From Allobosea sp. Leaf344 (GTDB lineage Bacteria; Pseudomonadota; Alphaproteobacteria; Rhizobiales; Beijerinckiaceae): DNA of 64,000 nucleotides. Position numbers and translations under genes: made by a program. The stretch spans positions 62,265-126,264 of the forward strand of contig NZ_LMRT01000009.1 of NCBI RefSeq assembly GCF_001426225.1, in the 5' to 3' direction. Of this stretch, positions 62,942-64,000 are shown piece after piece (the first letter of the stretch is position 1; the number at the start of each line of letters is the position of its first letter). Below the pieces are notes generated by a model. It was not told where the DNA came from. It searched no databases and worked only from the letters and a program-made list of their open reading frames with translations.

Positions 62942-63601
62942 ATGACCTCATCGCGCCCGACTTCGCAGGCTTCCATCCTGCTGATCGCGTTCCTCTCCCT
63001 CGCGCTCGGCGCGGCCGGAGCGCGCGCCCAGAATGCGACGCCCGCCCCGGTCGTTCCGCCGCCCATCGACCGCGACGACAACCCCTCGGCCGCCCGCCCG
63101 CCGGGACCGCAGCGCGGCCCTGCCGCCACGCTGGACCGGTTGTTCGAGCGGCTCGCCGCGGCCAAGGACGAGGCGGAGGCCAAAGGCATCGCCAATCTGA
63201 TCCAGCGGCGCTGGGCCAGATCGGGCTCGGACACGGCCGATCTGCTGATGACGCGGGCGCAGACCGCCCTGCGCGGCAAGCAGACCGAGCTCGCCATCGA
63301 ACTCCTCGATCGCGTCATCAGCCTGGAGCCGGGCTGGGCCGAGGCCTGGAACCAGCGCGCCAACGCACTCTTCCTGGCGGGCGACCCGATCCGCTCGCTG
63401 CTCGACATCGGCGAGGCGCTGAAGCGGGAGCCGCGGCATTACGGGGCGATGATGGGGCTCGGCACCATCCTGCGGCAGCAGGGCGACGACAAGCGGGCGA
63501 TGGTCGCCTTCCGCCGCGCCCTCGAAATCTACCCGCAGCTCGAGGCGATCAAGGATGCGGTGGAATCGCTGAAGGTCGAGGTCGACGGCCGCGACGCGTG
63601 A
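62942..63601 (+). CDS. Exported tetratricopeptide-repeat protein
   Basis: A 219-residue protein with a signal peptide (ends GARAQ) and Pro-rich linker, then TPR units (about 100-205): LLMTRAQTALRGKQTELAIELLDRVI, AWNQRANALFLAGDPIRSLLDIGEAL, and MGLGTILRQQGDDKRAMVAFRRAL. It is presumably a periplasmic scaffold. Partner unknown. Confidence 0.88.
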   Translation: MTSSRPTSQASILLIAFLSLALGAAGARAQNATPAPVVPPPIDRDDNPSAARPPGPQRGPAATLDRLFERLAAAKDEAEAKGIANLIQRRWARSGSDTADLLMTRAQTALRGKQTELAIELLDRVISLEPGWAEAWNQRANALFLAGDPIRSLLDIGEALKREPRHYGAMMGLGTILRQQGDDKRAMVAFRRALEIYPQLEAIKDAVESLKVEVDGRDA

Positions 63602-63655
63602 GCGCATCGCGGCCCCGCGACGAAACCGGCGCGGGGTTTTCCTCGTAAAGCCTGC

Positions 63656-64000
63656 ATGCTGATCCGTATCACCCTCGTCCTCATCCTCCTGGCCGCCGCC
63701 GCGCTGATCCTGCGCAGCGAATGGATCGGTCGGGAGGTCGCGCGCGCCCATCCGCCGGAAGGTCGCTTCGCCTCCGTCCCCGGCGGCCGCATCCATTATG
63801 TCGAGCGCGCGCCGTCCGGCGAGTCGCGCGGCACCGTGGTGCTCGTCCATGGCGCCTCCTCGAACCACGCCGATCTCCTGGCGACGCTCGGCCCCGAGCT
63901 CGGCCATTACAGGATCATCGCCGTCGATCGGCCGGGCCATGGCTGGAGCGACAGGCTGCAGGGCGATGCGATGGCCGATCCCGCACGCCAGGCGGCGGCG
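63656..64000 (+). CDS. Alpha/beta hydrolase, N-terminal part (runs off the right edge)
   Basis: 115 codons are visible. An N-terminal hydrophobic helix (MLIRITLVLILLAAAALIL) anchors it in the membrane. VVLVHGASSNHADLL is the oxyanion strand, and VDRPGHGWS the following loop, as in haloalkane-dehalogenase or esterase-like hydrolases. The nucleophile elbow lies beyond the edge. The ribosome site is weak. Confidence 0.8.
   Translation, partial: MLIRITLVLILLAAAALILRSEWIGREVARAHPPEGRFASVPGGRIHYVERAPSGESRGTVVLVHGASSNHADLLATLGPELGHYRIIAVDRPGHGWSDRLQGDAMADPARQAAA

Overview
This window is a high-GC chromosomal segment from an alphaproteobacterium, most likely of the order Hyphomicrobiales (Bosea or a close relative). 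The evidence is the set of gene neighbourhoods: serC-serA, purL-bolA-grxD, argH-small lipoprotein-lysA, phaR opposite phaA-phaB, gltB-gltD, CpdR, a TIGR02302/DUF4175 protein, an RpoH-type promoter with a ROSE thermometer in front of hsp20, and an AbcR-like sRNA. The species assignment is inference; no 16S gene is present. Most of the window is core genome.

Layout. 0-3.3 kb: serine biosynthesis (serC-serA, minus strand), with a nested palindrome between the two genes. 3.3-5.5 kb: a lower-GC two-gene insertion, a three-Cys-motif (Gp37/Gp68, DUF5131) protein with its TcmP partner; this is the clearest accessory cargo. 5.9-9.5 kb: zinc alcohol/formaldehyde dehydrogenase, a membrane protein and a DUF4139 protein. 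9.7-14.5 kb: purA, a membrane-anchored unknown, ispA-type prenyl synthase, mtgA and rpmF. 14.6-19.7 kb: a small unknown, an EAL protein with a ruined GGDEF, and the polyhydroxyalkanoate locus (phaR opposite phaA-DUF1737-phaB). 19.7-30.3 kb: a short-unit repeat element abutting an EamA exporter, the argH-lipoprotein-lysA-DUF4175 run, a divergent thioredoxin-like gene, an exonuclease/CBS/nucleotidyltransferase fusion, grxD and bolA. 30.4-40.4 kb: purL, a Tad-like von Willebrand protein, thioesterase, methyltransferase, galU/galE (divergent, with a 10-bp inverted repeat), a lytic transglycosylase and a DUF459 hydrolase.

40.5-54 kb: gltD-gltB with a long leader holding a candidate 22-codon ORF, threonine aldolase, a Pro/Ala-rich exported protein, hsp20 with thermometer and heat-shock promoter, a PldB-like hydrolase, hisN, an AbcR-type sRNA, an N-formylglutamate amidohydrolase family gene, cpdR and tRNA-Val(GAC). 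54-62.2 kb: a broken TetR gene beside the tRNA, then a transport/catabolism cluster (VOC protein, binding protein, two permeases and a fused double ATPase) divergent from an FAD oxidoreductase. 62.2-64 kb: small lipoprotein, rpmJ, TPR protein and the start of an alpha/beta hydrolase.

Working together: the core genes cover serine, lysine, arginine, glutamate and purine synthesis, carbon storage as PHA, UDP-sugar supply and envelope maintenance. The least understood content is the TcmP/three-Cys pair, the short-unit palindromic repeats, and the non-coding elements (AbcR-like RNA, ROSE leader, gltB leader). No transposase, integrase, CRISPR array or rRNA was seen.
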